A stretch of DNA of 64,000 nt from positions 11,184,814-11,248,813 of the forward strand of contig OY821740.1 of assembly GCA_963682055.1 (NCBI GenBank). Direction: 5' to 3'. The position numbers and the translations under genes are program-made. Position 1 is the first letter of the stretch. Each line of letters begins with the position of its first letter. This DNA comes from Primula veris (taxonomy: Eukaryota > Streptophyta > Magnoliopsida > Ericales > Primulaceae). This document shows positions 1-8,410 of the stretch, piece after piece. The notes below the pieces were generated by a model. That model worked only from the letters and a program-made list of their open reading frames with translations, was not told the DNA's origin and ran no database searches.

Positions 1-216
1 CGGGCCGTCGAACTAGACGAGCGATTGGACGCCATGGAGAAGGAGCACCAGAGGTCTTTGCTCGACAGTATTCATGCTCGTGCTCAGATCAAAGAGCTCG
101 AGACCTCTAGAGACAGGCAAATTGCTTCCAAGAGGGCTTACAAATTAGCCCTTGAGGAAGTGTATGCTCGGTCGAAGAAGAAGCCAAATGACGAAGCGGG
201 CCCTTCTACAAAATGA
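1..216 (+). CDS. C-terminal part of an antisense coiled-coil ORF (Tat element)
   Basis: The frame is open from base 1 and ends at a stop at 214-216, so only the last 71 residues are seen and the start lies off the window. The visible part is rich in E, K, R, L and A with heptad-like spacing, predicting one long helix or coiled coil, and it ends in a short polar tail, NDEAGPSTK. A canonical AATAAA polyadenylation signal follows at 284-289. It is the first of four similar small ORFs on the plus strand, opposite to gag-pol of the host element. The tail resembles that of the next ORF (AGPSH). No enzymatic motif is visible and the function is unknown. Confidence 0.5.
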   Translation, partial: RAVELDERLDAMEKEHQRSLLDSIHARAQIKELETSRDRQIASKRAYKLALEEVYARSKKKPNDEAGPSTK

Positions 217-766
217 TTTTATTGTTTTTTATCGTATTTCCTTTAAGTTAACTGCCTCTTCTGTAACGAAGTATCAACCAATCAATAAAGACTTCTTTTT
301 CTTGTTTATATCTGAATTACTTTCCCACTGCAATTTATTTTGACTGCGCACGCTTGTGGCCTCATTAATGCTTTTTCTTGGGTCTTGCGTTTGATCTTAT
401 CCATTGAACCATCTGACTCTTTGTATCCAGGGACCAATGGGATTTCTTGAGCCTCGTGCATAAAATATTATTCACCAGAGTTTTTTTGAGCTCTGTGCAA
501 AAGATCTTTAATATTTATTTGAACTGCCGCCTTTCCCCAAAATGACGCGTGTTTCGATGCCATTATGACTTACCCCCTTTAAATATTGGTAAGAATCCAA
601 GCGTTTCTTGAACAAGAGTGGCTTTTTAATTACTCACGCTTTTTTAGAGACTTTTGGGAATCCAAACGTTTTTTCTTGAACAGACACATCTTTTAATTGC
701 CGTCGCTTCTTAGTACCCATTGGCGAACGGTTGCGACTCTCAATACCAGCCCTCATCTAATTGATC
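217..766 (+). other. spacer between antisense ORFs
   Basis: No ORF of note. It holds the 3' flank of the first small ORF (AATAAA at 284-289) and the upstream region of the next one. The sequence is T-rich on the plus strand. Phrases such as gaatccaagcgttt and gaatccaaacgttt recur about 65 bp apart (near 592 and 657), suggesting a local, diverged duplication. Confidence 0.4.
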
Positions 767-774
767 TATAAATA
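767..774 (+). promoter_or_regulatory. TATA box of antisense ORF 859-1131
   Basis: TATAAATA in the context CTATAAATAC, 92 bp upstream of the ATG at 859. That spacing fits a plant TATA box plus a leader of about 60 nt. The same core precedes the ORFs at 2162 and 2881 at similar distances. Confidence 0.6.
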
Positions 775-858
775 CCTGCTTACAACATGGTTATATCCAC
801 AACCCTCATCATATTATTTTCTCCCATATACAGATCCTCATCTTATAATTTCCTTAAG

Positions 859-1131
859 ATGTCTGGTCCTTTCACCCAATCAGCATTAGCTTTGCAAGTG
901 GAGGCTTTTGAAGCCTCCTATGGCCATGTACAAAAGCTATTGCAGGACGCCGAGGAGGAATTGAAGGTGATGCGTTATCATCACTCCGAGATGGTCCGGG
1001 AATTAACTTGGCTAAGATCCGAATTGGATTATTGCCGACGTGCTCGTCAGTCTCTAGTCGAAGAGAATGAGGTGTTGAGGGGGAATCCGACGCTTCGAGA
1101 CAGGAATGTCTCTGCCGGGCCCTCTCATTGA
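859..1131 (+). CDS. small antisense coiled-coil protein (90 aa)
   Basis: The ATG at 859 is preferred over an upstream in-frame ATG at 787, because 787 lies only about 20 bp from the TATA box and would add an unrelated hydrophobic stretch. The protein starts MSGPFTQSALALQVEAFEAS. It then forms a probable coiled coil over residues 12-75 with regular L/V and E/R spacing (KLLQDAEEELKVM, LRSELDYCRRARQSLVEEN), and it ends in a polar tail, AGPSH. There is no signal peptide and no catalytic motif. It is followed by a long pyrimidine tract. It lies antisense to the Tat gag-pol and has its own TATA box, so it looks like a self-contained gene. The function is unknown; a structural or regulatory role is only a guess. 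Confidence 0.55.
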   Translation: MSGPFTQSALALQVEAFEASYGHVQKLLQDAEEELKVMRYHHSEMVRELTWLRSELDYCRRARQSLVEENEVLRGNPTLRDRNVSAGPSH

Positions 1132-1149
1132 TACCGATCGACTTCCCCC

Positions 1150-1600
1150 TAACCTTCCCCCTTTTTTTTTTTTTTTTTTTTTTCTGCTGCGTCTCCTCTT
1201 CCTCATCCTTTTCTTTCTATACTCTTTCAGTCTCTCTTCTCTCTATCCTCCATTTTCTTCTTACTATCTTTTCATAGGTCCTTCTTTTTCTTCTTTTTAT
1301 TTCTCAGTTTCCCTCATTTCTTCCTCCTCTGCTCTTTCTCTTTCTTTTTTCTTCATCTTCTTTTTTGCACCACTACGATGTAACAATCAACCCTGTGATC
1401 CTAAGGGTTTTGTGTTACGCCTAGGGTTTTTGTCATTTTTCTTTTCATCTTCTTGCTTTTCACTTCTTTTTTATGTTCCTCTTCATTTTCTTCTTCTCCT
1501 TCCCCTCTTATCTTCCTCTTTTCTTGCACTTTTCTTCTTTTCCTCTTTTTCTTGTTTCTTATTTTTTTCTTTTGCCGCCTCCTGCTCACTCGGCCTGTTG
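1150..1600 (+). repeat. pyrimidine-rich low-complexity tract
   Basis: About 450 bp in which T and C dominate the plus strand, including a T run near 1161-1182. On the sense strand of the Tat element this is a long purine-rich tract. The 166-aa plus-strand frame across it is almost only F, L, S and I and is a by-product of composition. Near 1418-1430 is ctagggtttttg, a telo-box-like element. Confidence 0.7.
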
Positions 1601-1644
1601 ATATAGTTGATCTTCTTTGCCTGATCTTCTGTACTAGCACTTCT

Positions 1645-1815
1645 CGGATGTAATAGATCTTTATCTCGGATGTAACAGATTTTATTTTCGGATGTAATAG
1701 ATTTCCTTTTCGGATGTAATAGATTTTCTTTTCGGATGTAATAGATTTTCTTTTCGGATGTAATAGATTTCCTTTTCGGATGTAATAGATTTTCTTTTCG
1801 GATGTACTCTGATGT
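1645..1815 (+). repeat. 22-bp tandem repeat, about 8 copies
   Basis: The unit CGGATGTAATAGATTTTCTT (plus two T) begins at 1645, 1667, 1689 and then every 22 bp to 1799, with few mismatches. It lies between the first and second complete antisense ORFs. Short tandem arrays are a known property of 3' regions of Tat-type elements. Confidence 0.85.
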
Positions 1816-2075
1816 AATGAATAATGATATATCCCATCTTCATTAATGAAAATTATATTTGCCCTTCTATTTTTACAGTTTTATCTTGTACTTCTTCTTA
1901 TTGTTGAATTTGTGGTTTGTTGGGATGTGGACCTTTTGAGTATCTTGTACCTTTATTTCTTGCTGGACTGTAGACCTATCCCTCACGTTGTCAATCGTAG
2001 GTGCACGCTCCCAAGTATTGTCAGAAAACATGCATGCTCCCAAGTATTTGTCAGATAACAACATTAACTTTTCTC
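1816..2075 (+). other. spacer, upstream region of ORF 2162-2641
   Basis: T-rich spacer with no supported ORF. Two copies of a phrase around gctcccaagtatt-gtcaga occur about 30 bp apart (near 2008 and 2038), directly upstream of the TATA box; they could be a small duplicated promoter element. Confidence 0.4.
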
Positions 2076-2083
2076 TATAAATA
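2076..2083 (+). promoter_or_regulatory. TATA box of antisense ORF 2162-2641
   Basis: TATAAATA in the context CTATAAATAC, 86 bp upstream of the ATG at 2162. It is the same ten bases as at 766-775. Confidence 0.6.
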
Positions 2084-2161
2084 CTCAACCTTGATTATTT
2101 CTTACCATAAACTTGTGTTGGCTTCACTTATCCCTCTTCTGTTATATCATAACTTATCATA

Positions 2162-2641
2162 ATGTCTGAGCCCGTGGTGAGATATCATGCTCAGATGAAG
2201 GACTTAGATGCTAAGGTATCTTGGGTCCGTCATAGAATGGCCAGTCTTGAGAAAGAATATGGGGTTTTGGCTTTGAGCTTATTCTGCTCTCATCCCGAGG
2301 AGACAATGAAGTGGACCGAGATTTCGGCCTTAAGTCGCCAATTTGATAATTTGTTGTTGCACAGAAATCACTTGGCCAACACTTGGTACGAGTCCGAGGA
2401 GATTTGGGATCATGCTCAGGACGAGTTCGATAACTCCCCTCAAGGCCTAGCTAGTATGATAGTTAGGAATGCTCGGCTTGAGGAGCGCGTCCGTGTCCTT
2501 ACTAGGACGAACACTGAACTCTCCAGGGAGAATGAGTGCTTGGTAGTCATGAATGACTCTTACCAAGCTCGGTTTGACAGCTCTGCTCGGGTAGCTTTCT
2601 CCCGGTCTGGTAGTTCGGTTTTTCCCTCCATTGATCCTTAG
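2162..2641 (+). CDS. small antisense coiled-coil protein (159 aa)
   Basis: It starts at the first ATG after a TATA box 86 bp upstream. The protein begins MSEPVVRYHAQMKDLDAKVS and is largely helical. Two coiled-coil-prone stretches are visible, at about residues 8-35 and 98-130 (ARLEERVRVLTRTNTELSRE), with a middle part containing W and H residues. It ends in a serine-rich polar tail. No transmembrane segment or catalytic motif is seen. It has the same layout as its neighbours: TATA box, short leader, one exon, coiled coil and Ser/Pro tail. It is transcribed against gag-pol of the surrounding element. The function is unknown. Confidence 0.55.
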   Translation: MSEPVVRYHAQMKDLDAKVSWVRHRMASLEKEYGVLALSLFCSHPEETMKWTEISALSRQFDNLLLHRNHLANTWYESEEIWDHAQDEFDNSPQGLASMIVRNARLEERVRVLTRTNTELSRENECLVVMNDSYQARFDSSARVAFSRSGSSVFPSIDP

Positions 2642-2806
2642 TTGGATTGGGATAGTTTTCTAACGTATTTCTCGTCTTGTAATTTGTATTTTCTTATCCG
2701 TTTTTGGTAATTTGTACCCTGTTGTATTTCGTGTCTCTTTGTATATTGAACCGTTTGCAACGCCTCGTTTTTGGCGCTTTTTCGTATTTCATGCCCTTTG
2801 ACTCCT

Positions 2807-2813
2807 TATAAAT
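2807..2813 (+). promoter_or_regulatory. TATA box of antisense ORF 2881-3243
   Basis: TATAAAT, 74 bp upstream of the ATG at 2881. The in-frame ATG at 2812 overlaps the TATA box and so cannot be the usual start. Confidence 0.55.
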
Positions 2814-2880
2814 GTTCCCTATTGTTTTGTACTTCATTATCCATTCTCCTTTTCTCTCTTTTGTTTCTCCTACTTGCGAG

Positions 2881-3243
2881 ATGGCTCCCATTACTAGATC
2901 TGCCTCCAAAAAGAAAGCCCTTCTGGAAGAGGAGCCTACCTTCTTGCTACCCCGTCCCCTTGGTTTCGGGGAAGGGGATTTAACTCCTCTTCAGTTAAAA
3001 GAAATTGAGATGTCGTGGCTGAAGCATGACCTTAAGTGTGCTCAGACCGAAATGAGGCGGTTCAAACAGTATTGGCAGGAAGAAAGCGCTGCTCGTTTTG
3101 AAGCCGAGCAGAAGTGCAAGGCTCAATCTTATTCTCTTAAACAAGTGGAGATTGGCATTTCTCATTTGATTAGGGAAAAAGAGCGTCTGGAAGAGCTCTT
3201 AGCAAAGAAGGATGCGGATATGGGGGGTAGTTCGAAGAAGTAG
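2881..3243 (+). CDS. small antisense coiled-coil protein (120 aa)
   Basis: The start is ATG 2881 (MAPITRSASKKKALLEEEPT), because the longer frame from 2812 begins inside the TATA box. The N-terminal 12 residues are basic. Residues about 40-110 form a likely coiled coil (LKEIEMSWLKHDLKCAQTEM, then LIREKERLEELLAKK), and the end is a glycine/serine/lysine tail, MGGSSKK. An AATAAA signal at 3317-3322, 74 bp past the stop, would end the transcript. It is the fourth and last of the small antisense ORFs before the larger spliced gene. No enzyme motif is seen. The function is unknown. Confidence 0.55.
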   Translation: MAPITRSASKKKALLEEEPTFLLPRPLGFGEGDLTPLQLKEIEMSWLKHDLKCAQTEMRRFKQYWQEESAARFEAEQKCKAQSYSLKQVEIGISHLIREKERLEELLAKKDADMGGSSKK

Positions 3244-4009
3244 GATGGGTGTTGTATTTTATTGTAAACTTTTATTTTTCTGTTGTATCGTTTGTTTGTA
3301 TCCTCCTTTGTGGATGAATAAAACTTTATGCTTTGCAACTCGATCCTGTCTATTTTATTTTGTATCTGCTTTGCCTTTATGTTAATATCCTTCGATGTCG
3401 ATCCTGCCTATTTTATTTTGAATATGTGTCGAACACCGAGCGAGGTGCACCGTGGTTATCCCCCCGGAGAGCGTTGTTAGACTCGATGCTGAAATGCCAT
3501 CGAGCTAGGAACGGTATCCGTCCACCTTGTTCGGTGTGCTATTCGGGTAAGACACGGTTTGGCGTCGAGGGACTTAATCGGATGACCTCCTTGGTGTGGT
3601 AATATTGGTAGCGTATGCGAGAAGCTTTTCGTGGTAGGGTCCACTGGCCGTTTATTTAGGTGTAATGATGTGAACTGCATTGGGTAGTGGGATACACTCT
3701 GACGTGGCAGAATCTGGAGCGTTGATCTGTAAAAATAGCAGCGGTTGTGGACTTTTGTATGGTTGGAAAAAAAGTAAACCTCTGTCACACGAAAGGTTGG
3801 TTATTATTTTATTCTGTTTGTGACTCCACTCCCTTTTACTGTGCCAAGTAATCCCTTTTGTTTTTATCACACAATTTGCTGAAGAAAATATCTGTCTCTC
3901 TCTCTAAGGTATATTTTTCCCGCCAAAAAGGAAAATCATTCCGCCGTTCGAACTAGGGTTTCGTTGTATTGTCGATAGACTTGCTGCTGTTCTCGCTTGC
4001 CTGCCCATA
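3244..4009 (+). other. spacer and probable promoter/leader of the spliced antisense gene
   Basis: AATAAA lies at 3317-3322. The middle part (3430-3620) is more GC-rich than its surroundings and holds short inverted phrases around tcgaggg and accgtgg. Near the right end are a CT repeat (about 3893-3905) and actagggtttcg (about 3951-3962), a telo-box-like element of the kind found in leaders of highly expressed plant genes. No clear TATA box was seen. No coding is supported. Confidence 0.4.
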
Positions 4010-6503
4010 ATGATAACTGTAAGTGTTTTTGCTTTATTTATCGTTATTATTTTGTGGCGTTGGTATGTGGTCTAGGTTGTCTATATATGTCTGATGGTTC
4101 TTATGTATTGGATTTGTGTTGATTGGGATGGTAGTAAAACGTAGGGTGTCCGGTTAATTTGAGTGGGGGGGGGGGGGTGGCTCTCGTTGCTTGATGTGTT
4201 TTTGGTTAGTGTATTGATGGAGTTTTGATGTTTGGATCAGAAATTCTGTCCCAAAGTGTGGCCCAAGTTGGCACATTTGTGGAAGAGGACTTTAAGAGGC
4301 ATGCCGGAATTCCGGACAACATACACATTAGGTTGCATGTTTCGGACGAGGAGGTGATGGGATTTGTTCCTGTCGGAGAAGTTGCTTTATGTTCTTCGGC
4401 ATTCTTTACTGGGGGTCTTCGGCTTCCTTTTACTGACTGGGTGGCTTCGTTCTTTGAGGCCGTCCAGATTGCTCCGGCCCAACTGGCCCTAAATGGTTAC
4501 CGTACTCTGAATGGTATCCAAAGGTTATCGGAGTTGTCCGGAATACCAATTGAACTGAAGGATGTGTTTGGTGTTTATAGTTTGAGTTTCGAGCGCCGCA
4601 GCTCGTATTTGAAGACAATGCGCGCCTTCTGTCGGCTTGTTATCGGTTTGCCGGACACTAACAAAGATCGTAACCTTGGTGTTGTGATCGCGTCCGGGGA
4701 ATGGGGTTGTGCAGGACACCAGATCCCTGGACCTATGACCACGGCTCCTGCTATTCCAGACCTCGACGCTCCTAACCTTGAGGCTCTGCTGGCTCTTTGG
4801 AAATGGTGGGGGCCTGGGCCGACCAAGGATCCGGCAAGCCGTACTGCTACCGTGCTGCTTGGTTACCCTGCGGGGCCAGTGACAAAGGGGAATCCTGCAC
4901 CCGAGATACCTACAGAGCCCGAGGAGGAGTTCGTGAAAGTTGTCAGGGCTCGAAGCGCTGCTAGGGGAGGGAAAAAGACCACTCGTTCTAAGCGCCGAGC
5001 ATCGGACCCCGCTGTTGGCACCCCGAAGAGGGCCAAAGGGGGTGAGACCTCAAGTAGTGTGGAGGTTGCCGAAGCTGGCTGGGGTGTGGAGGTGGTCGCT
5101 TCGACTAAAGGTGATACCACCGGGGAGGCTGCTGCGAACCTCGATGTAAGTGTTTGTTTTTGTGAATATTTGCCTTTTGACTTCGCTGTTCCCTGCTTTA
5201 TATGTCGTCTTGTTTCAGTTTTTGACTTCTTCATTGGTTACCCTTGCTCTTGCCCGGTCTATGGGTATTATTGTGTTTCAGGGGTCGATCGACGATGTAT
5301 TCGGACATATGAACTTCTTGGTTAACATGGGAGAGGATACGATGACCTTGCATGTCATCTCGCATATCCCTACCGAGGATCCAATAGATCTGCCCGTTTT
5401 TTCGCCCATCCGCACTGAGGAAGCGATCGAGCATAGGGCCCCTGAGATCGGTCATTTGGAGAAGGACGTGGGTGTGGAAACGGAGGCCGGCAAGGAGAAT
5501 GCCGTGGATGTTATGATGGGTGTCGAGGATGAGGCTCTCGACGGACCCGAGAAGGTGTTGGTGGACGGGGTTGCAATGACCCGTTACATTGATCGGTGTG
5601 GGGGTGAACTGTTGGAGCAACCCCGAGTCTTAAGAATGGGGTATACTGCTCTTAAGCCCCTCGTGGTCAAGGATGCAGAGAAGATAGCTTCTCTTCCTGC
5701 AATGTCGGTTATAGAGCGGGCCAGTACTGACGCGCTTCGGGTATGTTGCGTATATATTTTGTTATATAAGTCATGATGCTCTTATCTCGGTTGGTGTCTG
5801 ATGTTTCTAAATACAGGTTTTCGTGGATATCGCGGTGTTAAAGGACCAGTTGTCAGCACTAGAGGCTGAGAACGAGAAGCTGATGGCCGAAAAGAAAGCC
5901 ATGGTCGAGGATAAAGTTCAGCAAGTGCAGTTGGTCGCCGAGCTAGAGGCGGAGAAAGAGAAGCTGACGGCCGAAAGCAAAATAACGGCCAAGGAGAAAC
6001 AGCAGATGGCTAAGTTGACCTCTGATAATGAGAAGTTGGTGGGGGATAACTTACACCTGACTGAGGAAATTGAGAAGTTGGGGGCCGAAAAAGAAGAGTG
6101 GGTCAAGAAGCACGACCTTTTGGAAGACGATAATTTGCTCCTGGCAGAGGATGTAGAGGCCGGAACATCCAAGGTGGTGGCCCTGAAAGCGGCGCACGCA
6201 GAGGATAAGGCAAAGCTCGCAATGATGACGAATTTCTTTGTTTACTGCGCCCATGTTCGGGCTCTAAGTTTTGCTAAGGTGCCGTTATCGGATCGGGCGT
6301 GGTCGGAGTTGGTTTATCCCTGTCCGCAAGGAGCACCTCCGAAACCGCAGGATTGGGCCAATCTTCGAGATGAGGAACTCCCACGGCTGCCGGGACATGC
6401 TACTTCGACGTCCCCCTGTCCCCATTTCGGGTTGGCTCCTACGATTCCTCAATCTGCTGCTGCCGTGATCCCCCCACCCGTGTCCCCTCAGGTGGAGCCT
6501 TGA
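4010..6503 (+). CDS. spliced antisense gene with 'putative gypsy type transposon' domain (PF04195-like)
   Basis: Four exons can be joined, all at phase 0: 4010-4018 (ATG plus two codons), 4210-5145, 5282-5740 and 5817-6503. Donors are CTGTAAG, GTAAGT and GTATGT; acceptors are TTAG, TTTCAG and ACAG. This gives about 696 residues. The simpler start is ATG 4228. Around residues 55-160 the protein carries GGLRLPFTDWV, APAQLALNGYRTLNGIQR and an F-x-VYSLSF stretch, the pattern of the PF04195 family, which is named for its link with gypsy elements and has no known enzyme activity. A basic patch follows (about residues 245-275), then an acidic middle. Exon 3 encodes a long coiled coil with EKLMAEK-type repeats. 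It lies antisense to gag-pol. The function is unknown. Exon 1 is the least certain part. Confidence 0.65.
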
Positions 6504-6704
6504 CCATTTACTTGTAATATTTTTCTCTGTATCTTAGCGTAAAGTCTTTTGGTACCCAAATTATGGGTCTCTTTTGTAACTAGAAAGATATTCTTTTGGG
6601 AAGTGATAATATAGGTGCTATATTTTCTTTCTGTTGGGCTTGTTTTGTTAATTTCCCTGTTTGTGGGTCGTCGTCTTTTGAAGGATGTAAAAACAACTTG
6701 TCAG
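6504..6704 (+). other. spacer or possible intron of the antisense gene
   Basis: T-rich, ending in ACTTGTCAG at 6704, a good acceptor. Exon 3 of the gene before it contains CAG|GTGGAG at 6489-6494, a possible donor 12 nt before the stop. Splicing 6491 to 6705 would keep phase 0 and remove the stop. Confidence 0.4.
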
Positions 6705-7298
6705 GTACCTGCTAACCCCCGTGCCATGGTGGGCGGGACTTCGCCTAGTCGTAGCGAAGGCGATGTTATAAACGGTCTTAAAAAAGCTAACGCGTCCCTA
6801 ACTTCTGAACTGGATTCTGCTCGTCGTGAAATCGATGGTCTGAATATTCATATTTCAAACTTGGCCATTCGACTACGTGACTTGGGTGAGAAGTTCAGCA
6901 AGAAGACTGCCTATTATACGATGAATAAGGGAAAGGCTAAAGAGCTTCTTGATGCGCTTCGGCGCTCTCGTGATGAAGCCCGAGGCCGTGTGACGAGCCT
7001 GAACTTGGTGCTCGGGGCCGTTTTCAAGGACGCGGATCTGTTGTTATCCTTTGCCAAAGCGTATTGGGCCCGAAGTCGCGCATTAGAGGTGCTTGAACAT
7101 GTAAAAGGAATGCGTGGTGTTGCCCGGGCAGAGCGCATGGGTGATGCTATGGCCGGGATAACTGAGACCACGGCTGCCTTGAATCGAGTGGATGCGGTCG
7201 TACAGGAACGTTTGGGGACTCAAATTGTCTCGTTGCGAGATATTCATTTTGCTGACGCTGTAGAGGCCTCTTCGTCTGTTGATGGGTTATCGGATTAA
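6705..7298 (+). CDS. antisense coiled-coil ORF or fourth exon (about 190-197 aa)
   Basis: As a separate gene the start would be ATG 6726 (MVGGTSPSRSEGDVINGLKK, 190 residues). As an exon it would begin at 6705 after the acceptor CAG and continue the previous reading frame. The product is helical with heptad spacing over about residues 15-60 (ANASLTSELDSARREIDGLN) and again near LLDALRRSRDEARGRVTS. A conserved-looking stretch, DADLLLSFAKAYWARSRALE, follows, and an acidic Ser/Asp tail ends it. No catalytic motif is seen. It stands between the PF04195-like gene and another coiled-coil frame (7451-8098), in the same orientation and with similar base composition, so it is probably part of the same transcription unit. 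The function is unknown. Confidence 0.5.
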   Translation, partial: VPANPRAMVGGTSPSRSEGDVINGLKKANASLTSELDSARREIDGLNIHISNLAIRLRDLGEKFSKKTAYYTMNKGKAKELLDALRRSRDEARGRVTSLNLVLGAVFKDADLLLSFAKAYWARSRALEVLEHVKGMRGVARAERMGDAMAGITETTAALNRVDAVVQERLGTQIVSLRDIHFADAVEASSSVDGLSD

Positions 7299-7364
7299 TG
7301 ATGTAGCAGCTTGTTTTGGATTTTACTCGTAGCTTTGTATATAAAAAATCTTCGTTCTTCTACT

Positions 7365-7367
7365 TCC

Positions 7368-7403
<36 letters not shown>
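7365..7403 (+). repeat. poly(T) tract
   Basis: A run of more than 30 T. It lies upstream of a good acceptor at 7449-7450 (TTTTTTATAG) and could serve as its polypyrimidine tract. Confidence 0.8.
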
Positions 7404-7405
<2 letters not shown>

Positions 7406-7450
7406 GTATGAATATTCATTTGTTCCCTTCTTCCCCATTTTTTTTTATAG

Positions 7451-8098
7451 GCACATGCTACTACGTCGCAGCAGGCTGGTTCTCCATGCCTAGTTAGTCC
7501 GGGGCTAGGACCCACTGGGACTGCTCGGGACGATATTTCATCCGGTGCGGCTAGTGAAGTGCATGACAAATGGCCTTACATCGTTTTAATGGGCAAAAAC
7601 GTCGAATTGCTCGATCAGTGTGCCCGACTTAAGTCCAAGTTGAAAACCCAAGCGTCCTCTTTCTGGGAATATGTTCGTCATGCCGAGCATGTTGTCAAGG
7701 TTCAGGAACGTCGTTTGGATTGATATTGGCGTGTAAAGGGAAAATACTTTGATAAACTAAAAGCGCTGGTAACTAAAGCCAACATGTTGGTGAAGTATTT
7801 CCGTCTGTCCCGATCCAGGTACGATGCTTCGGCGGCGATGACTAAAGCGCGTGCGCTTCCCTTCGATGACGCCCGCCGCAAAGCGGCCTCAGATGCTCAT
7901 GAGATTGCTAAAGGAGCCGAGTTTGCAGCGCGGCTTAAGACGCTGACTTGCGTTGGTGCTCATACGACCAATTTCGACGCACTCATCTCTGAGGAACGGT
8001 TTGATGGCGATGAGACAGATGGGGACACGACGACAAATGATGAAGAGGTAGAGCTCGGTCAGTTACCGTCGTGTTCCTCCTGTAGTAGTAGTTCTTAA
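7451..8098 (+). pseudogene. antisense coiled-coil exon broken by an in-frame TGA
   Basis: From 7451, directly after a strong acceptor (TTTTTTATAG), one frame runs to the stop at 8096-8098 with a single interruption, TGA at 7721-7723. Before the stop it encodes a helical segment (ELLDQCARLKSKLKTQ...VVKVQERRLD). After it the same frame continues with KYFDKLKALVTKANMLVKYF and an acidic, Ser/Cys-rich tail (SCSSCSSSS). The simplest reading is one exon of about 215 codons with a CGA or TGG changed to TGA. The likely donor is upstream around 7277, but it is weak. Like its neighbours it lies antisense to gag-pol. I do not recognise a family. It could instead be two short genes. Confidence 0.5.
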
Positions 8099-8410
8099 AT
8101 CGGTTTTTTTTTTTTTTTTTGCCTCCGTAATGCGGGCGAGTACTATATATTTTTTTTTTTGTGTTCTGAGCTTCCCATTGTCGTACTGATATTTCCTTGA
8201 TTGGTTCATTTTTCCTGTACTGATTTCTTCATTACTGATATTTCCCATTGTCGTACTGATATTTCCTTGATTGTATTTCTTTATTCCTGTTTGTTCCTTT
8301 TGACGAGATTGCTGTTCCTTTGATTACTTTATTTCCTGCATTATTCTTCTAGTTTCTTTTCTGCCTTTAATCCTTGCTCATTGGATCAGCTGGTACCTGC
8401 ATATGTTTGA
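8099..8410 (+). other. T-rich spacer
   Basis: Non-coding by eye, with T runs at about 8105-8120 and 8150-8160. A phrase cattgtcgtactgatatttccttgatt occurs twice, about 65 bp apart (near 8178 and 8244), as a short direct duplication. It lies between the last antisense ORF and the 37-bp array. Confidence 0.5.

Noticed and set aside
1106..1606. 166-aa plus-strand frame, hydrophobic
   Set aside because: It consists of F, L and S because the DNA is a pyrimidine tract; not a membrane protein gene.
4225..4227. TTG start for the antisense PF04195-like frame
   Set aside because: Nuclear plant genes rarely use TTG; ATG 4228 or splicing from ATG 4010 explains the frame better.
7721..7723. TGA as a recoded (selenocysteine) codon
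   Set aside because: Land plants lack selenocysteine insertion; a simple nonsense change is enough.
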